A DNA stretch of 64,000 nt from JAGVPT01 sp963772165 (GCA_963772165.1 CAVYWA010000021.1:1-64000), one strand, 5' to 3'. Positions 43,957-54,940 are shown, numbered from the stretch's first letter. Notes: generated by a model not told the origin, from the letters alone. Program-made: numbers and translations.

Positions 43957-46900
43957 ATGAATAGAATCCAGAACCTTCTTCTTCAACTCGTAGCCGTACT
44001 TTTATTGTTTCAAAGCGAGCTATTGTCTCAATACGGGATCCCGGTTGCGGGACATGTTCCAAGTAAAGAGAGAGGCGATCCGGCGATTCATGCCCATACC
44101 CAGTTGGAAGGCAACAGAGTTAGAACCTCTATATTTAATTTTACGCTCACAGGAAGAGAAAACGGAAACTTTCCAATTAGCGTAGAAACACCGTACGAAT
44201 GGCCAAAAAATACCGGAGAAGTATATCTTGCTTTGACCGGTCTGATCCTTGGCGCTGAAGTTACTGATAATAAAGGAGTGGTACAGCATGTCATTGAAGT
44301 ACCAGATTATCGCACATCCCCCGCAGGAACTTCATGGAATTTGGAACCGATTCCGGGATATGCTAACCCCAATTCAAATAGTTTAGCAAATAGTCTCGAC
44401 CCGACGACATGGCCCGCAACGTGGCCCGATAAGTTAACCGATCCGACAGATCCGGGTTGGAAAGGTGAATGGAACGGATATTTCGGCAAGAATATTTTCA
44501 ACGCCGACCAGGAATTGTTTGCAAAAGCTTCTGATGATCGCTACGATCGGTATACCGACTATTATCCGGATACTACAGATCTTACGAGAAAAGGTTTAGG
44601 GATTATTATTGACCAGCGAAGTCTGGCATGGTCGCAGATCTTAATCCAAGACGATATCTTCCTTCTCTATACGCTGAGAAATGACGGGACAAAGGACATT
44701 CCTAAGCTGGGCGTGACAATTTGGTTTGCAGATTTTGTCGGTGGAAATGGCGATTCACAGGATGATATTGCGGACTTCGACATCCTCAATAGATTCCTTT
44801 GGTCTAAAGGATGCCGATAATAGAGCTCCTACGTTCGGCAACGATCCGGTCGGTGCGGTTGCTTTATGTTTTTTGGAGACACCCGGCAACTCTGTGGATA
44901 GAATTGACAATGATGGTGATGGCGAGTCGGGCGGTCCCCCCATTACAGAAGACATGCTTCTCGGTGAAATTCCCGGCAACGGTATTGACGATAATGGCAA
45001 CGGGTTGATTGACGAGAGTGAGACCGATGTTGCTTTCGGAACTCAGGTAGGTACTACGTATGCCAACGGGATCGATGACAACAACAACGGTGAAGCAGGA
45101 AGCCCTGTTATTACCCAGGCAATGATCGATGCAGCAGCAACCGATTCCAACGTTGATAGCTCAGGAAATGTACATCATTGGCACCGCTGGCCGCCGAATC
45201 CTCAGAGCGATTCTATCCAGCAAGGTCAGATATGGCTTATTGGGGTAGTACAATCGGACCTTGGTAAAAAATACAAGGACAACGTTGATAATAATAACAA
45301 TGATAGCAGCATTAGCTACAATAATTTGCCGAGGATCACGCAGGGGATGATCGATACAGCGTCGCATGATATATGGCATCGCTACAAAGTGCCTGGAACA
45401 CATGTGATTCTCTACAGCCTTGATTCATCGGTACTTGGGCAAGCCGTACTTAAATAAGGATGGATTGCGGAGCGGGGGTGTCGACGAAAATATCGATGAA
45501 ATGATCGATGAATCTCGAACCGATAAGGTGGATAATGACGGCGACTGGAATCCTGCGACAGATGACGTTGGTATTGACGGTGTAGCAGGTACGCATGACT
45601 TTGGCGAAGGGGATGGGAAACCGACATCGGGTGTTGGGACCGGTGAGCCCGGTGAGCCGCACATTGATCTCACTGACGTCAAAGAAACCGACCAGATTGG
45701 AATTACCAGTGCGTTTAGACTTGCGGCTGGCTCAACGCCCATTAACAGCGACGCAACGATGTGGTTCGATTTTATGCAGCCCGGAAAGTATTTCGACCCC
45801 GCTTCAGTGGTTTCGGGCGACTATGATGTGTTTGCTTCTTCCTGTCTTTTCCCGATGCCGGCCGGAGATGTTCAACCATTCTCGATGGCTATCATTTTGG
45901 CTAATGGACCGGTGAACGATCCGGGGTGGGCAATCAGAAAAAGTCAGATACTCTTAAAAAGAGGGAGAGCTCAGCAGACGTACGAGAATAATTACCGGTT
46001 TGCGATGGCGCCTCCTGCCCCTCTCCTTACGGCAGTACCGGGCAATAACAAAGTAACGCTGTATTGGGACAACTCAGCTGAAAGTTTCTTTGACCAGTTT
46101 ACTGCGAATATCGGAGGCGATGGCCATGCCTTCGAAGGCTACAGAGTTTATCGCGCTTCCGATCCCGCATTCCAAGATGCACTTACGATAACGAATGGAG
46201 CGGGCACTCCCCAATTCATGTCGCCCCTTGTCGTTTATGACCTGAAAGACGGAATTATGGGATACGATTCCGTTGGAATAGATGGCATCCATTATTATTT
46301 AGGCGACGATTCCGGCCTTCAGCATTCTTTTGTCGATTCAACTGCGGTCAACGGGTTTACGTATTATTATGCAGTCGTTTCGTACAGCAAAGGCTTTGCT
46401 TCAGGCGGAATACTTCCTGCGGAAAGTCCGATTAGGGTCAATCTTGCATCTGACGGAAGCGTGACATTAGGAAAGAACGTTGCACGAGTAACTCCGGAAG
46501 CAACGGCGGCCGGGTACGTCAATTCAACGCTTGGTAATATTAGTTTGGTTCAAGGTGCAACGACAAGCACGGTAAGCTATAATATCGTTGATCCGACCGC
46601 AGTAAAAAGCGGCCACAAATACTATATAACATTCCAGGACACTCTGATCACCACACCCGGTTACCCGGACACTCTGACAACGAAGAATTATACACTGTAT
46701 GATTCCACGGGCAACAGAATGCTCGAGTATCGGAATTCCAATTTTGACACTACCTACGAACAGCCGGTATTGGACGGTTTCAGGTTGCAATTCAACAATG
46801 CCACTTCTGTCCAGTTAGATACTGCTCATTCCAGATGGAACGATCCGAATGTCCCAGCGTTCGTTTTCACGAAGTTTGTCGCGCCGGGAGGAATCAGCGG

Positions 46901-47642
46901 AGAACTTCGTCCTGACGACTACAAGGTTTTCTTCGGCAATGTGGGATACGATACATCGGTTGGGTTTACTTATGCCGGCACCAATTTTCCTGCCGAACCT
47001 GTAAATTTTAAAGTGCTTAACACGACCACCAATACATACGTCACTTTTGGATTCATCGATCTCAATAAAACAACCGCGCCAGGAAAGCTATCAGCCAATG
47101 GTTCCAGCAAAGACAGAATTATTTTCCTTGAGCCAAACTCGAAGGATTCCTTAGTGACAACATGGTGGTTCTATCTTTCCGCCGGCCCTGACACAACCCA
47201 GCATCAAACAATACCGATGCCCGGCGACACCGCGTATATTAAACTGATCAAACCGTTTTTATCGGATGACGTATTTAGCTTTATGTCGGCAACTGAGCAC
47301 ATTGATCCTAGCCTTGCTAAAGCGCAGCTCGGCAACATTAAGGTCGTTCCAAATCCTTATCTCGGGGCTGCCCAGTGGGAAGTTAAGAACCCTTACGCTA
47401 CAGGCAGGGGAACAAGGTCGCTGCATTTTACCCATCTTCCTGCCCAGTGCACAATCAGGATCTTTACCGTTGACGGTGAACTTGTCAATACGATCGTGCA
47501 TAGCACTCCAATCGACGACGGAACGGAAGATTGGAACATGCTTTCGCAAGATAATTTGTCTATATCGTACGGAGTCTATATCTATTACGTCGACGCCCCC
47601 GGTATCGGCAAAACGATGGGTAAATTTGCTGTGATTAAGTAG
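43957..47642 (+). pseudogene. Large T9SS-type surface protein, D/N-rich repeats, two +1 frameshifts
   Basis: Three overlapping frames make one protein of about 1,228 residues: 43957-44820, 44726-45457 and 45420-47642. The start at ATG 43957 has GGAGG nine bases upstream and a signal peptide (about 1-25). The middle holds degenerate, calcium-binding-like repeats of Asp and Asn (GIDDNGNG, GIDDNNNGE, DNDGDG) with intervening PxIT..MI blocks. A fibronectin-like region follows, then a C-terminal FlgD/T9SS-like module with VVPNPYLG and GELVNTIVH. Breaks near 44782-44797 and 45423-45432 each need one base removed. Unfamiliar as a named protein; probably a cell-surface partner of the receptor upstream and the PorV-like protein downstream. 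Confidence 0.75.
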
Positions 47643-47697
47643 AGAGTATGGTCCTCAATCGAATTACACCGGATGAAATTTATTTTGGGAGCCTAAC

Positions 47698-48723
47698 GTG
47701 CTAAAAAAAATTATTTGGACTATGGCAGCTGCGCTTTTCCTGCTGTCCCTCGCTTCAAACGCGCAGACAATAACGAAAACTGGGACTACGGCAGCTAAGT
47801 TCTTAAGCCTTGGCATTGGCCCCAGAGCGGATGCAATGGGAGGAGCGTATACCGCAGTCGCGGATGACCCGTACGCTCTCTATTGGAATCCTGCGGGGAT
47901 TGCATCCATCGATCAGTTTGAGGCTCTGTTTACCTTCACCAACTTGTTTGCAGGAATTAATCTTGATTATTTCGGGCTGGTCATACCCTCGGGGGAGGCG
48001 GGGGATTTCGCATTGAACTTTACAGCCGTGAATTACGGTTCGATCGGTGTGACGACGGAAGAGCAGCCCGACGGGACCGGTGAAACATTCACTCCTGCCA
48101 GCTATGAATTCGGAATTACGTATGCCAGAAATATCACGCAGGATTTTGCCGTCGGCGCTACCGCGAAATTAATCACGGAAAATATTTATAACTCAAATGC
48201 TACCGGCTTTGCGTTTGATATCGGCACAAAATTTACGACTCCGTTTTACGGCGTCAAATTCGCGAGCAGCATAACAAATTTTGGGACGAAAATGCAGATG
48301 TCGGGGAGCGACCTGCTGATCCGCTATGATGTTGATGCTGCGCGAGCAGGAAGCAACAATACAACTGATGCAAATATTGCGACCGATCAGTTCGACTTAC
48401 CTCTGAGGCTTCAGATAGGCTTAGCTCGGGATTTTCTTTTTCTGGGCAACGAGAGATTCACCCTTGCTGTTGACGGGGTTGTCCCCAACGACAACGATGA
48501 ATCGGTCAATGTGGGGGGCGAATTGGCATTGTTCGACAATGTGGTGTTTCTTCGGGGAGGGTACAAATCGTTATTCCTGAAAAACTCACAAGAAGGACTG
48601 ACCCTCGGGGTAGGTATCAAATATCAAAGAGCCGGTTATATTGACATCGGAATTGATTATTCGTACCAGCAGTATACTTATTTGGGGAATGTGAACAGCT
48701 TCGGTGTGATTTTAAATTTCTAA
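47698..48723 (+). CDS. PorV/PorQ-family outer-membrane protein
   Basis: 341 residues. Starts with GTG 47698, with GGGAG seven bases upstream, and a signal peptide (about 1-22). The N-terminal KFLSLGIGPRADAMGGAYTAVADDPYALYWNPAGIASI is the hallmark of the PorV/UPF0164 family. It forms a beta-barrel with a C-terminal aromatic residue (NSFGVILNF). PorV shuttles T9SS cargo to the attachment complex at the outer membrane; PorQ-like relatives have related roles. It is placed between the large surface protein and a T9SS-sorted starch-binding protein, so a substrate-specific version is plausible but not proven. Confidence 0.88.
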   Translation: MLKKIIWTMAAALFLLSLASNAQTITKTGTTAAKFLSLGIGPRADAMGGAYTAVADDPYALYWNPAGIASIDQFEALFTFTNLFAGINLDYFGLVIPSGEAGDFALNFTAVNYGSIGVTTEEQPDGTGETFTPASYEFGITYARNITQDFAVGATAKLITENIYNSNATGFAFDIGTKFTTPFYGVKFASSITNFGTKMQMSGSDLLIRYDVDAARAGSNNTTDANIATDQFDLPLRLQIGLARDFLFLGNERFTLAVDGVVPNDNDESVNVGGELALFDNVVFLRGGYKSLFLKNSQEGLTLGVGIKYQRAGYIDIGIDYSYQQYTYLGNVNSFGVILNF

Positions 48724-48733
48724 CACTAAACAA

Positions 48734-48760
48734 CTCTCCCCGCAGCAATTTTACGGAGAG
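48734..48760 (+). other. Hairpin between the PorV-like gene and the next gene
   Basis: CTCTCC (48734-48739) pairs with GGAGAG (48755-48760). No T run follows, so it is a poor terminator; it may instead stabilise or process the transcript before the gene at 48797. Confidence 0.35.
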
Positions 48761-48796
48761 AAATTATTAACAATCAACATAAAAGGAGTACCATAT

Positions 48797-50680
48797 ATGA
48801 AAAAAAGCCTCTTACTATTGGCATTTTTTTCGATGGGATTGGTCGCATACGGCGGGACGGTGAATGTCACCTTCTCAGTCGATATGTCGATCTATCAGAA
48901 GAACGGCTATTTTAATCCCGCCACAGATACCGTGTGGATTGCAGGGGATGCCGTCAACAATTGGAGCACGTCGGCCAACCCTCTCACACGAGGGACGGGC
49001 GCAGACACGGGTATCTATTCATCGCAGATCAGTATCACGTCTGGTGCCGTTCAATACAAATATCTATTTAATGACAAGGGTGTGACCACTTGGGAGAGCA
49101 TTTCCAATAGAACGGCCACGATTGGTGCCAATGATACAACGCTGCCTACGGTTCAGTTCAACAATATCACCGGCAAAATGTATCATGTATGGTTTAAGGC
49201 TGACATGACGCTCCCGTTAAAAACCAGTGCAATAGTTCCCAATGGAGATACTGTCGCTGTAACAGGTGATTTTACCAACTGGGGCACCGGGCATAATTTG
49301 GGGATGCGACCGGATACCGGCACCGGCTACGTAATATTGACGAAGGATGCAAATGACTCCGTCTACGCCGGCATCGTTGATAGCTTAGCTTCAGGCCGAA
49401 CGATTAATTTCAAATATATCTACATAGCGGGCGGAACACTTACTTGGGAAAGCCCCACCCAAAATGTTGTAAACGGTAATCGGACGTATTTCGTACCCGA
49501 ACAGGATTCCTCGGTATTTTCGGCCTACTGGAATGATCAAAATCCTAATATTCAGCTCGGCACCGGAAATATTAACTTTACGTGCGATATGGGCGTCATG
49601 ACAGCAATAGGAATATTTAATCCTGCAGTCGACAGCGTCCTGATGAGCGCCGGATTTAATGGCTGGACCACGAATGCTGCTAATGCATGGATGACCCAGA
49701 ATCCGATCAACGATAGTGAATATTTCTTTACTCAAGCATTTTCAAATGCTCCATATGGGGATAATCCATATAAGTATTATGTAAAGAAACACGCTCCTAC
49801 CGGCCTTGACACTCTATGGACAGACGGGTATGAGAGACCGTTGCACTGGATGGGCGGCAATAGGGAAACCACTTTCCACGGCCTTGCAAACCAAGATACG
49901 ACGGCGTATTACGACGATGTCCAGCCCGATTGGATCGTTCCAAAAGGAACCAATCTAAGAGTTACATTCACGGTGGATATGAATCCGGCAATGAATTCTG
50001 CGTTGCAAGCGATTCCATTCAACCCCGCAACTGATGTCGTCTACTTCGAATCGGAACAACCGACATTCAGACGTACTCAAGGATGGTGGGAAGGTGGAAC
50101 CGATACGCTGAATTACTTCCCGTTGACTGCTGTTGGAGGCGGCCTCTACAGTGGGACATTGACCCTGAAAGATCCGTCCTTTAATGCATTCCAGTATATC
50201 TATGAATTCAAGAGCGGTTCTACCTGGACGCCCGAACCTATCAGTTTTGGTGTCGAGTCGAGAGTGAGATTCGCTGGGCAAGATGCACCGAACCATTTCC
50301 CCAAGAATCCTTGGGTTATGCCGAAGGATACATGGACGAACAACGACACTAAGACAGATCAAGAGACGAATCCTTATATATCGTTGACCGGCGTTAAGAC
50401 CGTTAGTCAAAACCCGGCCACGTATAGCTTGTCTCAGAACTATCCGAACCCGTTCAACCCTTCAACGAAAATTAATTTCTCCATTCAGAAGGCGAGTTTG
50501 GTGACGTTAAAAATCTATAATATTCTTGGACAGGAAGTTGCAACGCTTGTGAATTATGAATTGAAACCCGGGACTTACTCGTCGGTGTTTGATGCATCGC
50601 GATTAAGCAGCGGCGTTTATTTCTATACGATACATGCGGGTGACTTCGTTCAGGCAAAGAAGATGATGTTGTTGAAGTAA
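48797..50680 (+). CDS. T9SS-sorted protein with starch-binding-like modules
   Basis: 627 residues, signal peptide about 1-19. Four E-set/CBM-like modules repeat the opening (V)TFxVDM: VTFSVDMSIYQKNGYFNPATD, HVWFKADMTLP, NFTCDMGVMTAIGIFNPAVD and VTFTVDMNPAMNSALQAIPF. They contain WIAGDAVNNW-, DTVAVTGDFTNWG- and VLMSAGFNGWT-type strand patterns typical of CBM20/CBM48-like folds. The C-terminus carries a type A sorting domain beginning YSLSQNYPNPFNPSTKINFS and ending KKMMLLK. It should be secreted by the T9SS and held at the cell surface, where it would bind alpha-glucan; it has no catalytic domain. SusE/F-like in role, but through a different anchor. A strong terminator follows. Confidence 0.85.
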   Translation: MKKSLLLLAFFSMGLVAYGGTVNVTFSVDMSIYQKNGYFNPATDTVWIAGDAVNNWSTSANPLTRGTGADTGIYSSQISITSGAVQYKYLFNDKGVTTWESISNRTATIGANDTTLPTVQFNNITGKMYHVWFKADMTLPLKTSAIVPNGDTVAVTGDFTNWGTGHNLGMRPDTGTGYVILTKDANDSVYAGIVDSLASGRTINFKYIYIAGGTLTWESPTQNVVNGNRTYFVPEQDSSVFSAYWNDQNPNIQLGTGNINFTCDMGVMTAIGIFNPAVDSVLMSAGFNGWTTNAANAWMTQNPINDSEYFFTQAFSNAPYGDNPYKYYVKKHAPTGLDTLWTDGYERPLHWMGGNRETTFHGLANQDTTAYYDDVQPDWIVPKGTNLRVTFTVDMNPAMNSALQAIPFNPATDVVYFESEQPTFRRTQGWWEGGTDTLNYFPLTAVGGGLYSGTLTLKDPSFNAFQYIYEFKSGSTWTPEPISFGVESRVRFAGQDAPNHFPKNPWVMPKDTWTNNDTKTDQETNPYISLTGVKTVSQNPATYSLSQNYPNPFNPSTKINFSIQKASLVTLKIYNILGQEVATLVNYELKPGTYSSVFDASRLSSGVYFYTIHAGDFVQAKKMMLLK

Positions 50681-50745
50681 GGCGGAGCTGCAATGTCGAG
50701 GATAAACGTCAATGCACTGATGGAGAACCTCGGCAAGGATCATTC

Positions 50746-50784
50746 AAAACCCAATCCTGAGAATATCAGGATTGGGTTTTGTTT
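50746..50784 (+). terminator. Rho-independent terminator after the starch-binding protein
   Basis: A perfect fifteen-base-pair stem: AAAACCCAATCCTGA (50746-50760) and TCAGGATTGGGTTTT (50766-50780) with loop GAATA, followed by GTTT. It separates the surface-protein operon from the amylase operon. Confidence 0.95.
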
Positions 50785-51037
50785 ACTCGTTCATATTAAA
50801 AATACAGGTTGTTGATTTAAATCGAAGAATCTCCCCTCATTCACTTCTTTGACCTTCGAGATTCCTCGCAATGTTCATATCAAGAGAATCCTTAGAGAAA
50901 TGATACATTTGTACCTTTGCGGGATGGCGCCTTATCAAGTTCATCCATCTCCTAACATTGCTCGAACAATGCCCCGACAATAGATCGTTGGCCCGCGGCA
51001 ATTTTTGCATACGGCAGACTTAGCGAAAGACCGAATA
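50785..51037. promoter_or_regulatory. Regulatory region before the amylase operon, with LacI-type operator candidate
   Basis: Must contain the amylase promoter, which I cannot fix. At 50956-50971 lies CATTGCTCGAACAATG, a 16-base imperfect palindrome (7 of 8 pairs) centred on CG, the pattern typical of LacI-family operators. No second copy was found upstream of other genes in the locus. Confidence 0.3.
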
Positions 51038-52880
51038 ATGAAACAGAAACTTTTTCTCATCGCATGCGGCTGCATGCTTCTTGTCGATATGAGTATGTCG
51101 CAAAACACAAGAGAAATTCCGCGCGTCCCGGACTGGGCCAAAGATGCCGTTTGGTACCAGATTTTCCCTGAGAGATTTGCAAACGGCGACAGCAGCTAAT
51201 GACCCGACTCCTCACGATATGCAGGGAGCATGGCCATACAAAATTCCCGATGGATGGCAGATATCACCATGGACATCAGACTGGTATAAACTTCAGCCGT
51301 GGGAAAAAGCAACCGGGCATGACTTTTACTGGAATGCCGGCGTCAGGCGGTACGGCGGAGATATTCAAGGAATCATTGACCATCTCGATTATCTTCAGGA
51401 ACTCGGCATAACGGCAATCTATCTTACGCCGATTTTTGAATCACCCTCCTCCCATAAGTATGATACACGAATGTATCATCATGTCGATAATAACTTTGGA
51501 CCGAATCCCGTAGAGGACGAAAAAATCTGGTCGACCGAAAATCCAGCCGACCCCGCAACGTGGAAATGGACATCTGCGGATAAATTATTCTTGAAACTCA
51601 TTCAAGAAGTCCACAAACGGGGGATGAAAATAATCCTCGACGGAGTTTTTAACCATGTGGGAACTTCGTTCTGGGCATTTCAAGATGTTGTCAAGAATCA
51701 GCAAAAATCCGCTTTTAAAGATTGGTTCAGAATACGTGCGTGGGACAATCCGGACACCCCCGAAAATGAATTCGACTACGAAGGGTGGAGCGGTGTCAAG
51801 GACCTTCCAGAAATTAAAAAGGATGACGAGGGGAGACTTGCACCCGGCTTTGGCGAGCATATTCATGCGATTATTAAACGATGGATGGAACCAAACGGAA
51901 ATCCTTCCGACGGCGTTGACGGCTGGAGACTCGACGTCGCAGAAAAAGTTGGGATCCCGTTTTGGAGGCAGTTCCGTTCATGGGTCAAAGAGATTAACCC
52001 TAACGCGTACATTACCGGCGAAATCTGGTGGGAGAACTGGCCGATCAACCGAATGTTTATTGCGTCTCCCTGGCTGCAAGGAGACGCGTTTGACGGGGTG
52101 ATGAATTACAGGTTTGCACAAGCGGTAAAGAAATTTGTCGCGGACCGCAAAGATCAAATTTCAGTAAAAGCGTTTGCCGACAGCATGACGATGCTGCAGA
52201 AGGAATACCATCCGGATAATCTTTACGCACTCCAGAACCTTGTCGACAGCCACGACGTCGACCGCATCGGCTCTCAACTGGTGAACTCGGACAGGTGGTA
52301 CGATCACTATGGCAACCCGGCAGATAACAAGGCGTACAAAGTGCGGAAGCCGACGGAGACTGAAATCACAAAACAGAAATTAATTGCGGGGATTCAGATG
52401 ACGGTGCCGGGCGCGCCGATGATTTATTACGGCGATGAAGCCGGGATGTGGGGTGGGGATGACCCGGATTGCCGGAAGCCGATGGTGTGGCCTGATAAAA
52501 AATACGAAATCGAAGTCTCGGACCCTTTGGGCCGATGGCGCGACCCGGATTCGGTAAGCTTTAATACCGATCTTTTCCATTGGTATAAAAGCCTGATCGG
52601 CCTCAGGCGTCAGCATAAAGCCCTCTCGCGCGGAGATATGAATTTCTTCCTCCTGAACGACGAAGAACACGTGGTCGGTTACAGCAGAACCCTTGGCGAT
52701 GAAACGATCATCATCGTCGTAAATAACAGCAGCGAGAAAAAATCCGTCGTAACGACAATACCGGCAGCCGCGAAAGATAAAAATGCTTTTGTGAATCTGC
52801 TTGATGGCAGAAAGATTGTGAACGAAAACAATAAGTTTACCGTTGAGTTGAAGCCATACGAAATTATGATTTTGCAGTAA
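51038..52880 (+). pseudogene. GH13 alpha-amylase/neopullulanase-like enzyme, one +1 frameshift
   Basis: About 613 residues from ATG 51038. A signal peptide (about 1-22) is followed by VPDWAKDAVWYQIFPERFANGD. The frame stops at TAA 51197-51199; one extra base at 51194-51201 shifts the reading frame to the segment NDPTPHDMQGAWPYKIPDG. The rest has the GH13 barrel: LGITAIYLTPIFESPSSHKYD, DGVFNHVG (region I), DGWRLDVAEKV with the nucleophile Asp (II), YITGEIWWENW with the acid Glu (III) and VDSHDVDR (IV). YQIFPERF points to the neopullulanase/cyclomaltodextrinase branch (GH13_20-like). All catalytic residues are intact. It would act in the periplasm on maltodextrins. Confidence 0.87.
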
Positions 52881-52978
52881 GGGATCAGAATCGGATACGT
52901 TGAAGATGAAAGACAACTGCGTTTTCCGGATGGTAAAAGGGCTGACACAAACGACCGGTTAAAATCGCCAACGCCGCA

Positions 52979-54874
52979 ATGACGAAAAAGATAAAAATAT
53001 CCGACAGTGGAAAAAATGCTTCCCCTCGTACTGTGAAGCCGCCCGCAAGGATATTCTACGTCATTACACTTCTCATTCCGTTTTTTTTCTTCCTCCTTCT
53101 CGAGGCAGGCCTTCGAATCTTCAATTACGGGTATGATTATGCGCAATGGGTCAATCCGGCGAAAGGCTTGTATGTCCTTAATCCGGATATCGCCCATAAA
53201 TATTTTCATGACATCCAGGGCGTCCCGTACTCTGACGGCGACATTTTTGATGAAATAAAGAAACCGAACGCATTCAGGGTTTTTGTTCTCGGTGAGAGCA
53301 GCGGCGCAGGCTATCCGTATTTGCCCATCGGTTCCTTTTCGCGCTATTTGCAGCAGCGATTAAGCCTTGCATATCCGGAATCGAAGATCGAAGTGGTGAA
53401 CTGCAGCATGACTGCGATCAACAGCTATACGTTAAGAGATTTAACGCCTGGCATCCTTCGTGAAAAACCCGATGTGATACTCATCTATGCAGGGCACAAT
53501 GAGTACTACGGAGCTCTCGGCGTTGGGTCGCTCGAATCATTTGGTCATTCTCGAACGCTCATCAATCTCGTCATTGACCTCGAGCAGTTTAAAACATTCC
53601 AACTGTTACGGAATCTGATCGGAAGCGCTGCAGGATTATTCGGCGGAAGCAAACAGCTTCCCTCCGGGACTCTTATGTCCCGCATAGCTCAAGACCAATA
53701 TATCGGATTGAACTCCAGTATCTATAAAAACGGGGTCGAACAGTTTAAAGGGAATATGCACGATATTATGGAAATGGCGAGTGAGGATCATGTCCCGGTT
53801 ATTCTCGGGACCCTCGCGTGCAATTTGAAGGATCAATTTCCTTTTGTTTCGGTCGAAGAACATGGACTTCCGCCGGCAGGAAAAATCTTTGCACAGGCTC
53901 AACAGGCATTTGAAAAAAAAGAATGGCAGAGCGCAGATTCACTTTTCAGGTATGCTAAAGACCTTGATGCGCTGCGGTTTAGAGCACCGACGGAACTTAA
54001 CACAGTCATCGAGGGCCTCGCAAAGGAATTTCACAGCCCTGTGGTCAACATCGACTCAGCATTTGAAGCCGTCAGCCCCGGCGGCGTCGTCGGTGACAAT
54101 CTCATGACCGATCATCTTCATCCAACGCTGCAAGGGTATCAATTCATGGGAAACCTCTTTTATGGCGAGATGGAGAAAACAGGCATCATGCCTTCCTCAA
54201 AGCCGCTTACCCTGGACGACCGGCAGCAAGACAGCATGACCGTTGTTAATTTTCCTTTCGCGAGAATTGACAGCGTCATCGGCAGATACAGGATCAAACT
54301 TTTAAAAAATGATTGGCCGTATATCGACAAAAAAAATAAGCTTCCCGATGCCGTCGTGCTTCAACCCCGCGACTATATCGATTCAATCGCTTTTGAACTG
54401 GTCGAAGATAAAATCAACTGGGATATGGCTCATCGAAGAGCCGCTCAGTGGTATCTCTTGGGAAATGATATCGCCTCATTTCTCCGTGAAATGGATGTCC
54501 TCATCAGTCAGTATCCGATCGTTGTCGAATACTACGATGATGCGGCGAACGTGCTTCTTAAAAAGCAAGCGTACGACAAAGCCTATTCCTACTTGTCGAG
54601 AAGAAATGAAATTGAGCCCGGGGCTTTTTCGACTAAATGGATGGGAATCATAAATCTCTTTAAGCATCAAACGGCAGCGGCAGAAAAATATTTGAACCAA
54701 AGCATAGCATTCAACCGCAACGATTCGCAAGTGTGGTATGACTTTGCGGGCGTTTATGTCGAAGAAAAAAATTATCCAAAAGCCCTTGAAATGGTCGACA
54801 AGGCCTTAGCGCTGAGCCCTCACTATGCGGATGCATTGGCACTTCGATCGAAGCTTCAAGAGGTGGTCAAGTAA
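52979..54874 (+). CDS. Membrane-anchored SGNH-hydrolase-like protein with TPR tail
   Basis: 631 residues. A cytoplasmic head, one transmembrane helix (about 26-45), then a periplasmic SGNH-like domain: VLGESSGAGYPYLPIG with Ser107, VVNCSMTAINSYTLRDL, VILIYAGHNEYYGALG and a final TDHLHPTLQGYQFMG block with the Asp/His pair. The last third (about 480-630) is tetratricopeptide-like: KKQAYDKAYSYLSRRNEIEPGA, WMGIINLFKHQTAAAEKYLNQ, WYDFAGVYVEEKNYPKALEMVDKALALSPHYADAL. Such proteins are seen in operons that acylate or modify extracellular glycans. Its role in this glucan locus is unclear. It starts 98 bases after the amylase stop; a separate promoter cannot be excluded. Confidence 0.75.
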   Translation: MTKKIKISDSGKNASPRTVKPPARIFYVITLLIPFFFFLLLEAGLRIFNYGYDYAQWVNPAKGLYVLNPDIAHKYFHDIQGVPYSDGDIFDEIKKPNAFRVFVLGESSGAGYPYLPIGSFSRYLQQRLSLAYPESKIEVVNCSMTAINSYTLRDLTPGILREKPDVILIYAGHNEYYGALGVGSLESFGHSRTLINLVIDLEQFKTFQLLRNLIGSAAGLFGGSKQLPSGTLMSRIAQDQYIGLNSSIYKNGVEQFKGNMHDIMEMASEDHVPVILGTLACNLKDQFPFVSVEEHGLPPAGKIFAQAQQAFEKKEWQSADSLFRYAKDLDALRFRAPTELNTVIEGLAKEFHSPVVNIDSAFEAVSPGGVVGDNLMTDHLHPTLQGYQFMGNLFYGEMEKTGIMPSSKPLTLDDRQQDSMTVVNFPFARIDSVIGRYRIKLLKNDWPYIDKKNKLPDAVVLQPRDYIDSIAFELVEDKINWDMAHRRAAQWYLLGNDIASFLREMDVLISQYPIVVEYYDDAANVLLKKQAYDKAYSYLSRRNEIEPGAFSTKWMGIINLFKHQTAAAEKYLNQSIAFNRNDSQVWYDFAGVYVEEKNYPKALEMVDKALALSPHYADALALRSKLQEVVK

Positions 54875-54940
54875 TCTCGAGGAACATTTTGTACACGTAA
54901 ACTGCAGTGAATAATGAATAACTTTATAGAAGGGTCTGTG

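Noticed and set aside
44900..45600. Repeats of the D/N-rich region as a CRISPR or tandem DNA array
   Set aside because: Repetition is at the protein level with variable spacing and diverged bases; there are no constant repeats with unique spacers.
51194..51201. Programmed +1 frameshift in the GH13 gene, as in prfB
   Set aside because: The site (AGC AGC TAA T) lacks the CTT TGA C-type slippery codon and upstream Shine-Dalgarno-like element; similar one-base insertions occur at sites without any stop.
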